Source: an uncultured Sphingobacteriaceae bacterium (lineage in GTDB: Bacteria > Bacteroidota > Bacteroidia > Sphingobacteriales > Sphingobacteriaceae). From it: DNA of 64,000 bases. A program made the translations under genes and the position numbers. The notes below the pieces were generated by a model that was given only the letters and a program-made list of their open reading frames with translations, was not told where the DNA came from and ran no database searches. This document shows, piece by piece, positions 39,988 through 49,390 of the stretch (position 1 is the stretch's first letter; every line of letters starts with the position of its first letter). The stretch is from NCBI GenBank assembly GCA_946887045.1, contig CAMPKC010000005.1, forward strand, positions 81,432 to 145,431, written 5' to 3'.

Positions 39988-41496
39988 ATGTTACACGATC
40001 CAAACCGTATCTATATATTTGACACTACCCTTCGTGATGGAGAACAGGTGCCAGGCTCACAATTAACAACTCCGGAAAAGATAATTATTGGAGAGGCACT
40101 TCAGTCTTTGGGTGTTGATGTTATCGAAGCAGGCTTTCCGATTTCAAGTCCAGGCGATTTTCAAAGTGTGGTTGAGCTATCGAAAGTAGTTCGCGATCCT
40201 ATTATTTGTGCCTTAACGCGTGCAAATAAAGGCGACATTGACTGTGCGGCAGAAGCATTAAAACATGCCAAATATCCTCGTATCCATACAGGAATTGGCT
40301 CATCAGACATGCATATTCAGTATAAATTTAACAGCACACGCGAGAAAATACTTGAACGTGCCGTTGAAGCTGTAAAATATGCGAAGTCTTTTGTTGAAGA
40401 CATTGAATTCTATGCTGAAGATGCGGGAAGAGCCGATAACGTATTTCTCGCTCAGATGATAGAAGCTGTAATCGCGGCAGGCGCAACAGTAGTAAATATC
40501 CCGGATACGAACGGATATTGCTTGCCTGAACAATATGGCGCTAAAATTCGCTTTCTGAAAGAAAATGTAAAAAACATCGATCAGGCAGTTATTTCCGTCC
40601 ATTGCCATAACGACTTGGGACTTGCAACCGCAAACAGTATTGCTGGTATTCAAAACGGAGCACGTCAGGTAGAGTGTACTATTAACGGTATTGGTGAGCG
40701 TGCAGGAAACACGTCTCTTGAGGAGGTTGTGATGATTATGAAAACACACACTTCCTTAGGTTTCTACAACAACATTAACACCAAACATCTATATAATTTA
40801 AGCGGCATGGTTAGCCGTATGATGCGTATGCCTGTTCAGCCGAACAAGGCTATCATTGGCAAGAATGCATTCGCACACAGTTCAGGAATTCATCAGGATG
40901 GAGTACTTAAACATCGTGAGACGTATGAAATTATGAACCCTGAAGATGTAGGGATCGACCAGTCTGAAATTATTTTGACAGCCCGCAGTGGAAGGCATGC
41001 TTTGAAACATCATTTGGAGCGTCTTGGATACTCAATCGAGCGGATTGATCTGGATCAAACATATCAACGTTTCCTGGCAATGGCTGATCAGAAAAAAGAA
41101 ATCAAAGACGATGATCTTTTACGCTTAATGGGCGAAGAAGCTGAAACGAACTTTAAGAATGGTGTAAAAATCAATTCATTACAGGTAACCTGCGGAGACC
41201 AGACTGCTCCTCAGGCCGTTATTAACTTAAGCTACGAAGGAGCCGAGCATGAAGCTACAGCAACGGGCAATGGTCCGGTTAGCGCGACAATACATGCTAT
41301 CCAGAAAATTCTGGGTCAGGACGTAGAGATTAAGGAGTTCAACATACATTCAATACATGGTGGAAGTGATGACGTGAGCAAAGTTGATATGCGTGTAATT
41401 CATGACGATAAATCGTACATGGGTTATGGGTTTAGTACGGATATCGTAAGAGCTTCCGCGAACGCATATTTGGACGCTTTGAATAAGTTTGTGTAG
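39988..41496 (+). CDS. leuA: 2-isopropylmalate synthase
   Basis: First committed step of leucine synthesis: 2-oxoisovalerate plus acetyl-CoA. The TIM barrel has [16 protein letters not shown] (11-26), the metal-binding [13 protein letters not shown] and [15 protein letters not shown] linker and a C-terminal LeuA dimer domain for leucine feedback follow (about 370-502, with [16 protein letters not shown]). The 502 residues are the usual length. It follows the ABC gene by 32 bp. Confidence 0.96.
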   Translation: MLHDPNRIYIFDTTLRDGEQVPGSQLTTPEKIIIGEALQSLGVDVIEAGFPISSPGDFQSVVELSKVVRDPIICALTRANKGDIDCAAEALKHAKYPRIHTGIGSSDMHIQYKFNSTREKILERAVEAVKYAKSFVEDIEFYAEDAGRADNVFLAQMIEAVIAAGATVVNIPDTNGYCLPEQYGAKIRFLKENVKNIDQAVISVHCHNDLGLATANSIAGIQNGARQVECTINGIGERAGNTSLEEVVMIMKTHTSLGFYNNINTKHLYNLSGMVSRMMRMPVQPNKAIIGKNAFAHSSGIHQDGVLKHRETYEIMNPEDVGIDQSEIILTARSGRHALKHHLERLGYSIERIDLDQTYQRFLAMADQKKEIKDDDLLRLMGEEAETNFKNGVKINSLQVTCGDQTAPQAVINLSYEGAEHEATATGNGPVSATIHAIQKILGQDVEIKEFNIHSIHGGSDDVSKVDMRVIHDDKSYMGYGFSTDIVRASANAYLDALNKFV

Positions 41497-41593
41497 TGGT
41501 AAGTGCTCGACCAGAGTTATAATCTCGCCGCATGTGAGAAAATAAATTTTAAATCGGATTACGAGCTTAAAATTCGGTGTTAGTGCGTCGGAA

Positions 41594-41624
41594 TTGCAAA
41601 TCCCGGCAAGGGGAATTAACTTTG
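41594..41624 (+). promoter_or_regulatory. Promoter of the DUF1801 gene, inside the leu operon
   Basis: TTG (41594-41596), a 20-bp spacer and TAACTTTG (41617-41624) match the Bacteroidota -33/-7 pattern. The ATG lies only 11 bp after the box, so the mRNA would be nearly leaderless. Confidence 0.6.
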
Positions 41625-41635
41625 TCGTTGGATTT

Positions 41636-42100
41636 ATGCAATCAACAGCTAATACACCGGAAGAATATATAAATAGTATTCCTGAAGAGAGAAAGCAACT
41701 AATGACAGAGTTAAGAAATATCATTAGAAAAAATCTTCCGGAAGGCTTTGAAGAAGTAATGAGTTATGGGATGATAAGCTATGTTGTACCGCATTCACTT
41801 TATGAAAATGGGTATCACTGCAATCCTAAACAGCCATTACCATTCATGAGTATTGCATCTCAAAAGAACTTTGTTGCCTTGTACCATATGGGTATATATG
41901 CAGACAAAGACTTATTGAAATGGTTTGTAGATGAATATGAAAAGCGTAGCAAAATAAAGTTAGATATGGGTAAAAGCTGTATCCGCTTTAAAAAACCCGA
42001 TGCCATTCCAATGGATCTTCTAGGGGAACTAGCCTCTAAAATGACAACAAAAGAATGGATCGCTATTTACGAAAGCGCCATTAAGAAGCAACAACAATAA
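41636..42100 (+). CDS. DUF1801 domain protein
   Basis: A 154-residue protein from ATG 41636 ([12 protein letters not shown]). Features are the N-terminal [35 protein letters not shown], and [21 protein letters not shown] near the end, as in the DUF1801/YdhG family (PF08818), a small soluble fold of unknown function. It lies between leuA and leuC with its own strong promoter-like sequence, suggesting insertion into a pre-existing operon. It has no known role in leucine synthesis. Confidence 0.87.
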   Translation: MQSTANTPEEYINSIPEERKQLMTELRNIIRKNLPEGFEEVMSYGMISYVVPHSLYENGYHCNPKQPLPFMSIASQKNFVALYHMGIYADKDLLKWFVDEYEKRSKIKLDMGKSCIRFKKPDAIPMDLLGELASKMTTKEWIAIYESAIKKQQQ

Positions 42101-42140
42101 CGGGTTTAACTCGCGAAAGAAAATAGTAAACAACAAAAAA

Positions 42141-43553
42141 ATGAGCAAGACATTATTTGATAAGGTGTGGGACACTCACGTAGTGCGCAAGATTGAAGGC
42201 GGACCAGACGTGTTATTTATTGATCGTCATTTAATTCATGAAGTTACAAGTCCTGTAGCTTTTCTTGGATTAAAGAGTCGTGGCACAAAAGTTTTATATC
42301 CTGAGCGGACATTTGCAACCGCAGATCATAATACACCAACCATCAATCAACATTTACCAGTTTCCGACCCACTTTCAGCTAACCAGTTGAAGGCCCTCGA
42401 AACAAATTCTAACGAGTACGGAATAAGCCACTGGGGATTAGGTCATCAAAAAAATGGGATCGTTCACGTGGTTGGACCAGAATACGGCATTACGCAGCCT
42501 GGCGCCACGATTGTTTGCGGTGACTCGCATACGTCGACTCACGGGGCTTTTGGCGCTATTGCTTTTGGTATTGGAACATCTGAAGTAGAAATGGTTCTTG
42601 CTGCTCAATGTATTATGCAGCAAAAGCCAAAGAGCATGCGCATTAACGTTACCGGAAGTTTGGGCTACGGCGTTACGCCAAAAGATGTTGCCTTGTTCAT
42701 TATTTCTAAGCTTACTACTTCTGGCGCTACCGGATATTTTGTTGAATACGCAGGTGAAGTATTTGAAAAAATGACCATGGAAGGCCGTATGACGGTTTGT
42801 AATTTAAGTATTGAAATGGGTGCCCGTGGCGGCATGATTGCTCCGGATCAAACTACATTTGATTATGTTGCAGGTCGTGAGTTTACGCCAAAAGGTTCGG
42901 CATGGGATAAAGCGATGGCTTACTGGCAAACGCTTAAAACTGATGCTGACGCGGTATTTGACAAAGAATACACGTTCGATGGTTCGGAAATTGAACCGAT
43001 GATCACATACGGAACCAATCCTGGAATGGGTATGGGAATATCAAATTCAATACCTGACGCAAATCAGGTTGAAGGCGGTGTTGCTACTTACGAAAAATCT
43101 CTTGGCTACATGGGTTTCCATGAAGGAGAGTCGATGATTGGCAAACCGGTAGATTACGTTTTCGTGGGAAGCTGCACAAATGGTAGAATTGAAGATTTCA
43201 GAGCGTTTGCATCTGTGGTTAAAGGAAAGAAAAAAGCCGACAATGTAACTGCATGGCTGGTACCAGGATCGCATATTGTTGAGGCGCAAATTAAAGAAGA
43301 AGGCATCCTTGACATTTTAACTGAAGCGGGATTCACTCTTCGCCAGCCAGGATGCTCGGCTTGCTTAGCAATGAACGATGACAAAGTTCCTGCGGGAAAA
43401 TATGCTGTGAGTACTTCAAACAGAAACTTTGAAGGAAGACAAGGCCCGGGTGCAAGAACAATGCTTGCTAGTCCGCTTGTTGCAGCAGCAGCAGCAGTTA
43501 CCGGAGTAGTTACAGATCCTAGAACTTTGTTACAAGAAAAAGAATTGGTTTAA
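42141..43553 (+). CDS. leuC: 3-isopropylmalate dehydratase large subunit LeuC
   Basis: Aconitase-family enzyme isomerising 2- to 3-isopropylmalate, and also citramalate to methylmalate. The 470 residues show [15 protein letters not shown] and the [4Fe-4S] cysteines in [13 protein letters not shown] and [11 protein letters not shown]. All three ligands are present. LeuD is encoded downstream after 132 bp of repeat-rich sequence. Confidence 0.97.
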   Translation: MSKTLFDKVWDTHVVRKIEGGPDVLFIDRHLIHEVTSPVAFLGLKSRGTKVLYPERTFATADHNTPTINQHLPVSDPLSANQLKALETNSNEYGISHWGLGHQKNGIVHVVGPEYGITQPGATIVCGDSHTSTHGAFGAIAFGIGTSEVEMVLAAQCIMQQKPKSMRINVTGSLGYGVTPKDVALFIISKLTTSGATGYFVEYAGEVFEKMTMEGRMTVCNLSIEMGARGGMIAPDQTTFDYVAGREFTPKGSAWDKAMAYWQTLKTDADAVFDKEYTFDGSEIEPMITYGTNPGMGMGISNSIPDANQVEGGVATYEKSLGYMGFHEGESMIGKPVDYVFVGSCTNGRIEDFRAFASVVKGKKKADNVTAWLVPGSHIVEAQIKEEGILDILTEAGFTLRQPGCSACLAMNDDKVPAGKYAVSTSNRNFEGRQGPGARTMLASPLVAAAAAVTGVVTDPRTLLQEKELV

Positions 43554-43556
43554 TTT

Positions 43557-43678
43557 AAAGACAAAAGAGTAAAGACACAGGAACCAAGACAAGGCATAAA
43601 ACTTTGGTGCTTTATCATGACTCCTGACTCTTAATTCTTGGCTCTCAATCCAGATACTTGATACCAAATACTTTATAC
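43557..43678. repeat. Three heptad blocks between leuC and leuD
   Basis: A purine-rich block of five 7-mers (43557-43591, AAAGACA type), a pyrimidine-rich block of four 7-mers (43619-43646, GACTCTT type, partly complementary to the first) and a third with TAC at 43655, 43662, 43669 and 43676, exactly 7 bp apart. Confidence 0.8.
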
Positions 43679-43685
43679 GATAAAA

Positions 43686-44282
43686 ATGGCTTACGATAAA
43701 TTTAACATACTTACCAGCACAGCAGTTCCTCTTCCGATCGAGAATGTGGATACTGACCAGATTATACCGGCACGTTTCTTAAAAGCAACCGAGCGTGTAG
43801 GCTTTGGCGACAATTTATTCCGTGACTGGAGGTACAATCCTGATAATACACCTAAAGCAGATTTCGTTTTAAACGATTCTACTTATTCCGGAAAAATTTT
43901 AGTTGGTGGGAAAAACTTCGGTTCAGGATCATCAAGAGAGCACGCAGCATGGGCTGTTTACGATTACGGCTTCAGAGCTGTAGTATCCAGTTTCTTTGCG
44001 GATATCTTCAAAAATAATTGCTTGAACATTGGCGTATTGCCGGTTCAGGTTAGTCCTGAATTTCTTGAAAAGATCTTCAACGCAGTCTTTGCCGATCCTA
44101 AAACTGAATTAGAAATAAACCTTCCCGAGCAAACGATCACCTTGCTCCCTACAGGTGAAAAAGAAAGTTTTGATATCAGCACCTACAAAAAAGACAACAT
44201 GCAAAATGGTTTCGATGATATCGACTATTTACAAAGCATGAAACCTGAAATTGAGGATTTCGCTAAACAGCTTCCACTTTAA
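43686..44282 (+). CDS. leuD: 3-isopropylmalate dehydratase small subunit LeuD
   Basis: The swivel domain partner of LeuC. The 198 residues show NVDTDQIIPARFLK (20-33) and the substrate-binding GKNFGSGSSREHAAWA, then FFADIFKNNCLNIGVLP. Normal length for the bacterial two-subunit enzyme. The ATG at 43686 comes 8 bp after the last heptad of the leuC-leuD junction. Confidence 0.97.
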   Translation: MAYDKFNILTSTAVPLPIENVDTDQIIPARFLKATERVGFGDNLFRDWRYNPDNTPKADFVLNDSTYSGKILVGGKNFGSGSSREHAAWAVYDYGFRAVVSSFFADIFKNNCLNIGVLPVQVSPEFLEKIFNAVFADPKTELEINLPEQTITLLPTGEKESFDISTYKKDNMQNGFDDIDYLQSMKPEIEDFAKQLPL

Positions 44283-44306
44283 TTAATTTAGAGATCACAC
44301 GGATTT

Positions 44307-44346
44307 AAGAAGATTACACAGAATTTTTCATCAGTGTAATCTTCTT
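44307..44346. repeat. Perfect 13-bp hairpin between leuD and the citramalate-synthase-like gene
   Basis: AAGAAGATTACAC (44307-44319) pairs perfectly with GTGTAATCTTCTT (44334-44346) around a 14-nt loop. There is no T run. It is followed by a direct repeat of TCAGTGAAATC (about 44349 and 44366). Confidence 0.8.
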
Positions 44347-44385
44347 AATCAGTGAAATCCCAAAGTCAGTGAAATCACCCCATAC

Positions 44386-45903
44386 ATGGAACAACGCAAA
44401 ATAGAAATCATGGACACCACTCTTCGCGACGGAGAGCAAACTTCAGGTGTGTCTTTTTCGATTTCAGAGAAGCTGACAATCTCGCAACTTCTACTTGAAG
44501 AACTTCTGGTAGACAGGGTAGAAATCGCGTCTGCCCGTGTTTCAGAAGGTGAATTTGAAGCGGTCAAAGCAATCACTGAATGGGCCAAAGCTAACGGGCA
44601 TATCGATGCTATAGAAGTTTTGTCTTTCGTGGATAACGGCGTTTCTATCGAGTGGATGAAAAAGGCTGGTGTAAAAGTTCAGAACCTGTTAACAAAGGGA
44701 TCGCTCAATCATTTAACGCATCAGCTTAAGAAAACTCCTGAGCAGCATTTTTCAGAAGTGGCAAAAGCTATTGAATCTGCCCGATCCGAGAACATCTCGA
44801 CAAATGTCTACCTGGAAGATTGGAGCAATGGCATGCGTAATTCCCCCGAATATACTTTAGAATATTTAGAGTTTTTATCTACGCAGCCTATAAAGCGAAT
44901 TTTATTACCGGATACCTTAGGGATATTAATACCTTCAGAAACGTATAGCTATATCTCTCAGTTGACCGCGAAGTATCCGCAAATTCACTTTGATTTCCAT
45001 GCACATAACGATTACGATTTAGGCACGGCAAATGTTCTTGAAGCTGTTAAAGCGGGAATAAACGGACTGCATTTAACCGTAAACGGCATGGGTGAAAGAG
45101 CTGGTAACGCGCCGATGGCGAGTGCGATTGCCGTTATAAACGACTTTTTACCAGAGACAAGAATCGCCCTTAAAGAAACTTCGATTTATAAAGTAAGTAA
45201 ACTGGTTGAAACATTTTCCGGGGTAAGGATTCCTTCAAATAAACCCATCGTTGGCGAATATGTCTTCACTCAAACAGCTGGAATACATGCTGATGGTGAT
45301 AATAAAAATAACCTGTATTTCAATGACCTGCTTCCCGAACGTTTCGGAAGAAGGCGTAAATATGCCTTAGGAAAAACATCAGGCAAAGCCAATATTGAAA
45401 AAAACCTTCAGGAGCTCGGTTTAAAGTTGAATGATGAAGACCTTAAAAAAGTAACCCAGCGAGTTATCGAATTAGGCGATAAAAAAGAAACTGTAACAAA
45501 AGAGGATTTACCATATATAATTTCAGATGTATTAGATAGTAATCTGTACGAAGAGAAAATCAAGGTAGAATCATATGTTTTAACACATTCAAAAGGATTA
45601 AGACCATCTGCAACTATATCAGTCTGTATTGAAGGCGAAGTTTTTGAAGAACATGCCCAGGGCGATGGACAGTTTGATGCTTTTATGAAGGCTTTAACGA
45701 AAGTTTATACAAAGCTGGAAAGATGCCTGCCCAAGCTTGTGGATTATGCCGTAAGAATAGCTCCGGGCAGCAGCTCTGACGCATTATGCGAAACCGTAAT
45801 AACATGGGAGACTGACAATAAAACGTTTAAGACACGTGGTCTGGACTCGGACCAGACGGTTTGTGCGATAAAGGCGACCCAAAAAATGCTAAATATAATT
45901 TAA
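44386..45903 (+). CDS. LeuA-family acyltransferase, probable (R)-citramalate synthase
   Basis: A second isopropylmalate-synthase-family enzyme (505 residues) in the operon. The catalytic [16 protein letters not shown] (10-25), DFHAHNDYDLGTANV and NGMGERAGNAPMAS are intact, with a C-terminal LeuA dimer domain including RIAPGSSSDALCE. It differs from LeuA at substrate positions (TSGVSFSISEKL instead of [11 protein letters not shown]). A role as citramalate synthase, making the 2-oxobutyrate precursor from pyruvate and acetyl-CoA for isoleucine, is the best guess from family and place before leuB. Homocitrate synthase or a second LeuA are alternatives. Confidence 0.75.
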   Translation: MEQRKIEIMDTTLRDGEQTSGVSFSISEKLTISQLLLEELLVDRVEIASARVSEGEFEAVKAITEWAKANGHIDAIEVLSFVDNGVSIEWMKKAGVKVQNLLTKGSLNHLTHQLKKTPEQHFSEVAKAIESARSENISTNVYLEDWSNGMRNSPEYTLEYLEFLSTQPIKRILLPDTLGILIPSETYSYISQLTAKYPQIHFDFHAHNDYDLGTANVLEAVKAGINGLHLTVNGMGERAGNAPMASAIAVINDFLPETRIALKETSIYKVSKLVETFSGVRIPSNKPIVGEYVFTQTAGIHADGDNKNNLYFNDLLPERFGRRRKYALGKTSGKANIEKNLQELGLKLNDEDLKKVTQRVIELGDKKETVTKEDLPYIISDVLDSNLYEEKIKVESYVLTHSKGLRPSATISVCIEGEVFEEHAQGDGQFDAFMKALTKVYTKLERCLPKLVDYAVRIAPGSSSDALCETVITWETDNKTFKTRGLDSDQTVCAIKATQKMLNII

Positions 45904-45916
45904 GGAGAATAGATAA

Positions 45917-45954
45917 GTATCGAGTATTAGGTACTGAGTATCAAGTGCGAAGTA
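45917..45954. repeat. Heptad array upstream of leuB
   Basis: GTA at 45917, 45924, 45931, 45938 and 45952, with GTG at 45945: six consecutive units 7 bp apart, mostly AGTATYR. Read in reverse, it is the same unit as the TAC array before leuD. Confidence 0.85.
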
Positions 45955-46006
45955 TTAGTATCGGGACTTGATGCGGAAACAGAAAAAAGCAAAAAATCAC
46001 AAACAA

Positions 46007-47068
46007 ATGAAATTAAATATCGCCCTTCTTGCAGGAGATGGAATTGGACCTGAGGTAATCGATCAGGCAGTTAAAGTAGTAGATGCTGTATCAAAGAAAT
46101 TTGGTCATGAAGTTAGCTGGACCTCTGCCCTAACCGGCGCGGCGGCAATTGATGCTCATGGTGAGCCCTATCCAGACTCTACTCATGAAGTTTGCATGGC
46201 TGCTGATGCTGTTTTATTCGGAGCTATCGGTCACCCAAAGTACGACAATGATCCTAAAGCTACAGTACGCCCTGAGCAAGGATTACTTAAGATGCGTCAG
46301 AAGCTGGGCTTATTTGCAAATGTTCGTCCAACCTTTACATTCCCTTCTTTAATTGATAACTCTCCCCTTAAAAGAGAGCGTATTGAAGGGACCGATTTAA
46401 TCATCTTACGTGAATTAACTGGTGGTATTTACTTTGGTGAGCGTGGCAGAAAAGATGATGGAAATACCGCTTTTGATACCTGTACATACACAAGAGCAGA
46501 GATCCAGCGCCTTGCAAAACTTGGTTTCGAACTTGCAATGACCCGTAGCAAAAAACTTTGCTGTGTTGATAAAGCTAACGTTCTCGAAAGCTCACGTTTA
46601 TGGAGAGAAACTGTTCAGGATATGGAAAAAGATTTCCCTGAAGTTGAAGTAAGTTATGAATTTGTTGATGCAGTTGCGATGCGTTTGGTTCAATGGCCAA
46701 GCTCTTATGATGTTATCATTACTGAAAACTTATTTGGTGATATCTTAACTGATGAGGCATCTGTAATTTCCGGCTCAATGGGATTAATGCCGTCTGCATC
46801 TAAAGGAATTCATACCTCTTTATATGAGCCGATTCATGGTTCATATCCTCAGGCCGCAGGAAAAGATATCGCTAATCCATTAGCCACTGTATTATCAGCA
46901 GCAATGATGTTTGAAGATGCTTTCGGTTTAAAAGAAGAAGCTGAATTGATAAGATCAGTTGTAAATAAATCTTTAGCAGACGGTATCGTTACTGAAGATA
47001 TTGCCGGAAAAGAAGGTAAAGCTTACAAAACCAGCGAAGTTGGTGACTGGCTGGCAAGCAACATCTAA
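46007..47068 (+). CDS. leuB: 3-isopropylmalate dehydrogenase LeuB
   Basis: Oxidises and decarboxylates 3-isopropylmalate with NAD+, and would also serve methylmalate in the citramalate route. ATG 46007 (MKLNIALLAGDGIGPEV) gives 353 residues; the frame is open back to a TTG at 45968. Landmarks are LRELTGGIYFGERG, the catalytic Lys in CCVDKANVLESSRLWR, TENLFGDILTDEAS and EPIHGSYPQAAGKDIANP. The last gene before the operon's terminator. Confidence 0.97.
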   Translation: MKLNIALLAGDGIGPEVIDQAVKVVDAVSKKFGHEVSWTSALTGAAAIDAHGEPYPDSTHEVCMAADAVLFGAIGHPKYDNDPKATVRPEQGLLKMRQKLGLFANVRPTFTFPSLIDNSPLKRERIEGTDLIILRELTGGIYFGERGRKDDGNTAFDTCTYTRAEIQRLAKLGFELAMTRSKKLCCVDKANVLESSRLWRETVQDMEKDFPEVEVSYEFVDAVAMRLVQWPSSYDVIITENLFGDILTDEASVISGSMGLMPSASKGIHTSLYEPIHGSYPQAAGKDIANPLATVLSAAMMFEDAFGLKEEAELIRSVVNKSLADGIVTEDIAGKEGKAYKTSEVGDWLASNI

Positions 47069-47092
47069 TTTTTTATAAAACAGAAATAACAG

Positions 47093-47126
47093 GCCCGCTA
47101 TTTCTCAATAGCGGGCTTTTTATTTT
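47093..47126 (+). terminator. Terminator of the ilv-leu operon
   Basis: The 10-bp perfect stem GCCCGCTATT/AATAGCGGGC with a 4-nt loop is followed by TTTTTATTTT, 24 bp after leuB. Confidence 0.92.
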
Positions 47127-47133
47127 CTGCGCT

Positions 47134-47202
47134 TTGTCATGCTGAGCGCAGTCGAAGCATATTAACCTTGAGTACGCTCTTCGACTCCGCTCAGAGTGAC
47201 AA
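47134..47202. repeat. Dispersed-type inverted repeat (GTCA...GAGCGnAGTCGAAG)
   Basis: Arms TTGTCATGCTGAGCGCAGTC... (47134-47157) and CTTCGACTCCGCTCAGAGTG... (47178-47202) pair over 24 bp with three mismatches. Such sequences are widespread in Bacteroidota intergenic DNA as I remember them. It follows the terminator and ends 20 bp before the methyltransferase ATG. Confidence 0.75.
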
Positions 47203-47222
47203 GCGAATTTACACAACCAATC

Positions 47223-48011
47223 ATGAACAAAGTAATCAAACGGGACGGACAAACCGCCAATAAAATTTTCGACAACAGATCTCTTGAAAGAGATTACAGA
47301 ACCCTGGTTCCAAGCTTGAAGGAAGGATTAAAAGTACTGGATGTTGGCTGCGGAACGGGTGCTATTTCAAAGGGTATTGCTGAACGAGTTGGACCATCCG
47401 GTCATGTGACCGGCATCGACAATACAGAAGCTTTCATTATTAGTGGAAGGGAAACCTATAAAGCCGTTTCAAACCTGGAGCTTATCCATGCCGACCTTTT
47501 TAGTTATGAACCGGAAGAGAAATTCGACCTGATTGTATCGGCAAGAACTTTGCAATGGCTCAGCACTCCGCGAGAAGCATTAATAAAGTTGAAAAATATG
47601 TTGAAGTCAGGAGGTCAAATTTCAATTTTAGATTACAATCATGAAAACCTTGAATGGAACCCTACGCCTCCCGAAAGCATGCAGAGGTTTTATGCAACTT
47701 TCTTAAGGTGGCGGGCAGACGCAGGAATGAACAATCAGATTGCTGAGGACCTGCCTGATTATTTAAGTAAGGTTGGCTTTGTTTCTATTGAAGTGCTTAA
47801 CTCGGACGAGGTTTATAAAAAAGGAGATGATAATTTTCTTTCTAAAATTGGTATCTGGTCGAAGGTAGCAGGTTCGAGCCAAATAGTAGAGGACGGTTAT
47901 TTGGATGAAAATGACAGACTAAAGGCTATCGAAGAATACAATCAGTGGATTGTAACAGATGCTGAAATGATGGTCATGAAACTGAAAGAGGTTAGAGGAA
48001 CAAATCAATAG
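47223..48011 (+). CDS. Class I SAM-dependent methyltransferase
   Basis: A 262-residue protein from ATG 47223; the in-frame GTG at 47196 lies in a repeat. SAM motif I is VLDVGCGTGAIS (38-49), followed by HVTGIDNTE (motif II), LIHADLFSY and FDLIVSARTLQWL (motif IV). The fold is that of Ubi/COQ5-like small-molecule methyltransferases. The substrate is unknown. It is separated from leuB by a terminator, so it is probably transcribed with ilvA or alone. Confidence 0.85.
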   Translation: MNKVIKRDGQTANKIFDNRSLERDYRTLVPSLKEGLKVLDVGCGTGAISKGIAERVGPSGHVTGIDNTEAFIISGRETYKAVSNLELIHADLFSYEPEEKFDLIVSARTLQWLSTPREALIKLKNMLKSGGQISILDYNHENLEWNPTPPESMQRFYATFLRWRADAGMNNQIAEDLPDYLSKVGFVSIEVLNSDEVYKKGDDNFLSKIGIWSKVAGSSQIVEDGYLDENDRLKAIEEYNQWIVTDAEMMVMKLKEVRGTNQ

Positions 48012-48144
48012 TGATAACGACGATTAAAATAATTGTATATTGTTTAAAAAACCCCATGAAAGTTCCATTCAGATTCAGGTAACCTTAAAAGGGTATCTTA
48101 ATTTCAATAATCGCTAGTTATTGATCATAAAAGAATTGATTCTT

Positions 48145-49389
48145 ATGAACATTGAAAACAACCTCGATTCTGTAGCTGCTTTAGAGCGATTGCAATCTGT
48201 TATAAAACGTACTCCTCTTATTTATAACGAGGGACTTTCCGAAAAGTATTCATGTCAAATCTACCTTAAGCGTGAAGATTTACAGGTGGTACGTTCCTAC
48301 AAGTTACGTGGTGCATATAACATGATCAGTCAGTTAAGCAAAGAGCAATTGTTAAGAGGCGTAGTTTGTGCAAGTGCGGGAAACCATGCACAGGGAGTGG
48401 CGTTCTCATGCAAGAAACTGAATACAAGAGGAATGATTTTTATGCCTGAAAACACTCCGAAACAGAAGATCAGTCAAACCCGTATGTTCGGCGACGGCTT
48501 GATTGAGATAACTTTAGTTGGAGACACTTTTGATGATTGCCTTAAGGAAGCCCTCTCGTACACTGAGGCCAATAACATGACATTTATTCCCCCGTTTGAT
48601 AATTATAAAATAATCGAAGGACAGGGTACAGTAGGAGTCGAAATTCTTGAAGATCTGCCTGATACTGATGTTGTAATCATTCCTATTGGAGGTGGCGGCT
48701 TATCAGCCGGGGCGGGGCTGTACATGAAAAACAAAAAGCCTTCCATTAAAATAATCGGCGTGGAGCCGGAAGGTGCACCTTCTATGTCGAAAGCCTTAGA
48801 GCAGGGAGCACCGGTTACTTTAGATGAAATAAATAGTTTTGTAGACGGGGCATCAGTAAAGCGAGCGGGAGAATTAACCTTTCCGATTTGTCAGCAGGTT
48901 TTAGATGAACTTATTCTTGTTCCGGAAGGAAAAGTATGCACTACCATTTTAAAGCTGTATAATGAGGATGCCATTGTTGCCGAACCGGCAGGCGCATTGT
49001 CTGTTGCGGCTTTAGATCTTTGTGCGAATCAGATCAAAGGAAAAAAAGTTGTCTGTATTCTTTCCGGTGGAAATAACGACATCGAACGCATGCAGGAAAT
49101 AAAAGAGCTTTCTTTATTGTATGAAGGGCTCAAACACTATTTCGTGATCAGCTTTCCACAGCGTCCTGGTGCGTTAAAACTTTTTGTAAATGAAGTTCTT
49201 GGCCCGCACGACGATATCACACGATTTGAATTCATAAAAAAAATTCAAAAAGAATATGGCCCCGCTCTGGTGGGAATTGAGCTAAAGTCTGCCAACGACT
49301 ATGCAGCACTAATTAGCAGAATGCAGGCGCTTAATTTTAAATACAAAGAAATCAATAAAGATCTTACCTTATTTGAATACCTGGTTTAA
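48145..49389 (+). CDS. ilvA: Threonine ammonia-lyase (threonine deaminase) IlvA
   Basis: PLP enzyme making 2-oxobutyrate from threonine for isoleucine. ATG 48145 gives 414 residues (a TTG lies in frame at 48121). Landmarks are Lys53 in SYKLRGAYNM, ASAGNHAQGVA, the phosphate loop PIGGGGLSAG and the SGGNNDIERM end of the catalytic domain. A C-terminal ACT-like domain (about 325-414, FVISFPQRPGALKLF) is shorter than the double domain of E. coli IlvA. It stops 1 bp short of the convergent ABC gene. Confidence 0.95.
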   Translation: MNIENNLDSVAALERLQSVIKRTPLIYNEGLSEKYSCQIYLKREDLQVVRSYKLRGAYNMISQLSKEQLLRGVVCASAGNHAQGVAFSCKKLNTRGMIFMPENTPKQKISQTRMFGDGLIEITLVGDTFDDCLKEALSYTEANNMTFIPPFDNYKIIEGQGTVGVEILEDLPDTDVVIIPIGGGGLSAGAGLYMKNKKPSIKIIGVEPEGAPSMSKALEQGAPVTLDEINSFVDGASVKRAGELTFPICQQVLDELILVPEGKVCTTILKLYNEDAIVAEPAGALSVAALDLCANQIKGKKVVCILSGGNNDIERMQEIKELSLLYEGLKHYFVISFPQRPGALKLFVNEVLGPHDDITRFEFIKKIQKEYGPALVGIELKSANDYAALISRMQALNFKYKEINKDLTLFEYLV

Positions 49390-49390
49390 G

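Noticed and set aside
40303..40749. 148-codon antisense ORF inside leuA
   Set aside because: It is opposite the conserved leuA catalytic domain, with no independent promoter or protein-like pattern.
48012..48144. Small ORF or regulatory RNA between the methyltransferase and ilvA
   Set aside because: 133 bp of AT-rich sequence without a stable hairpin, promoter box or ORF.
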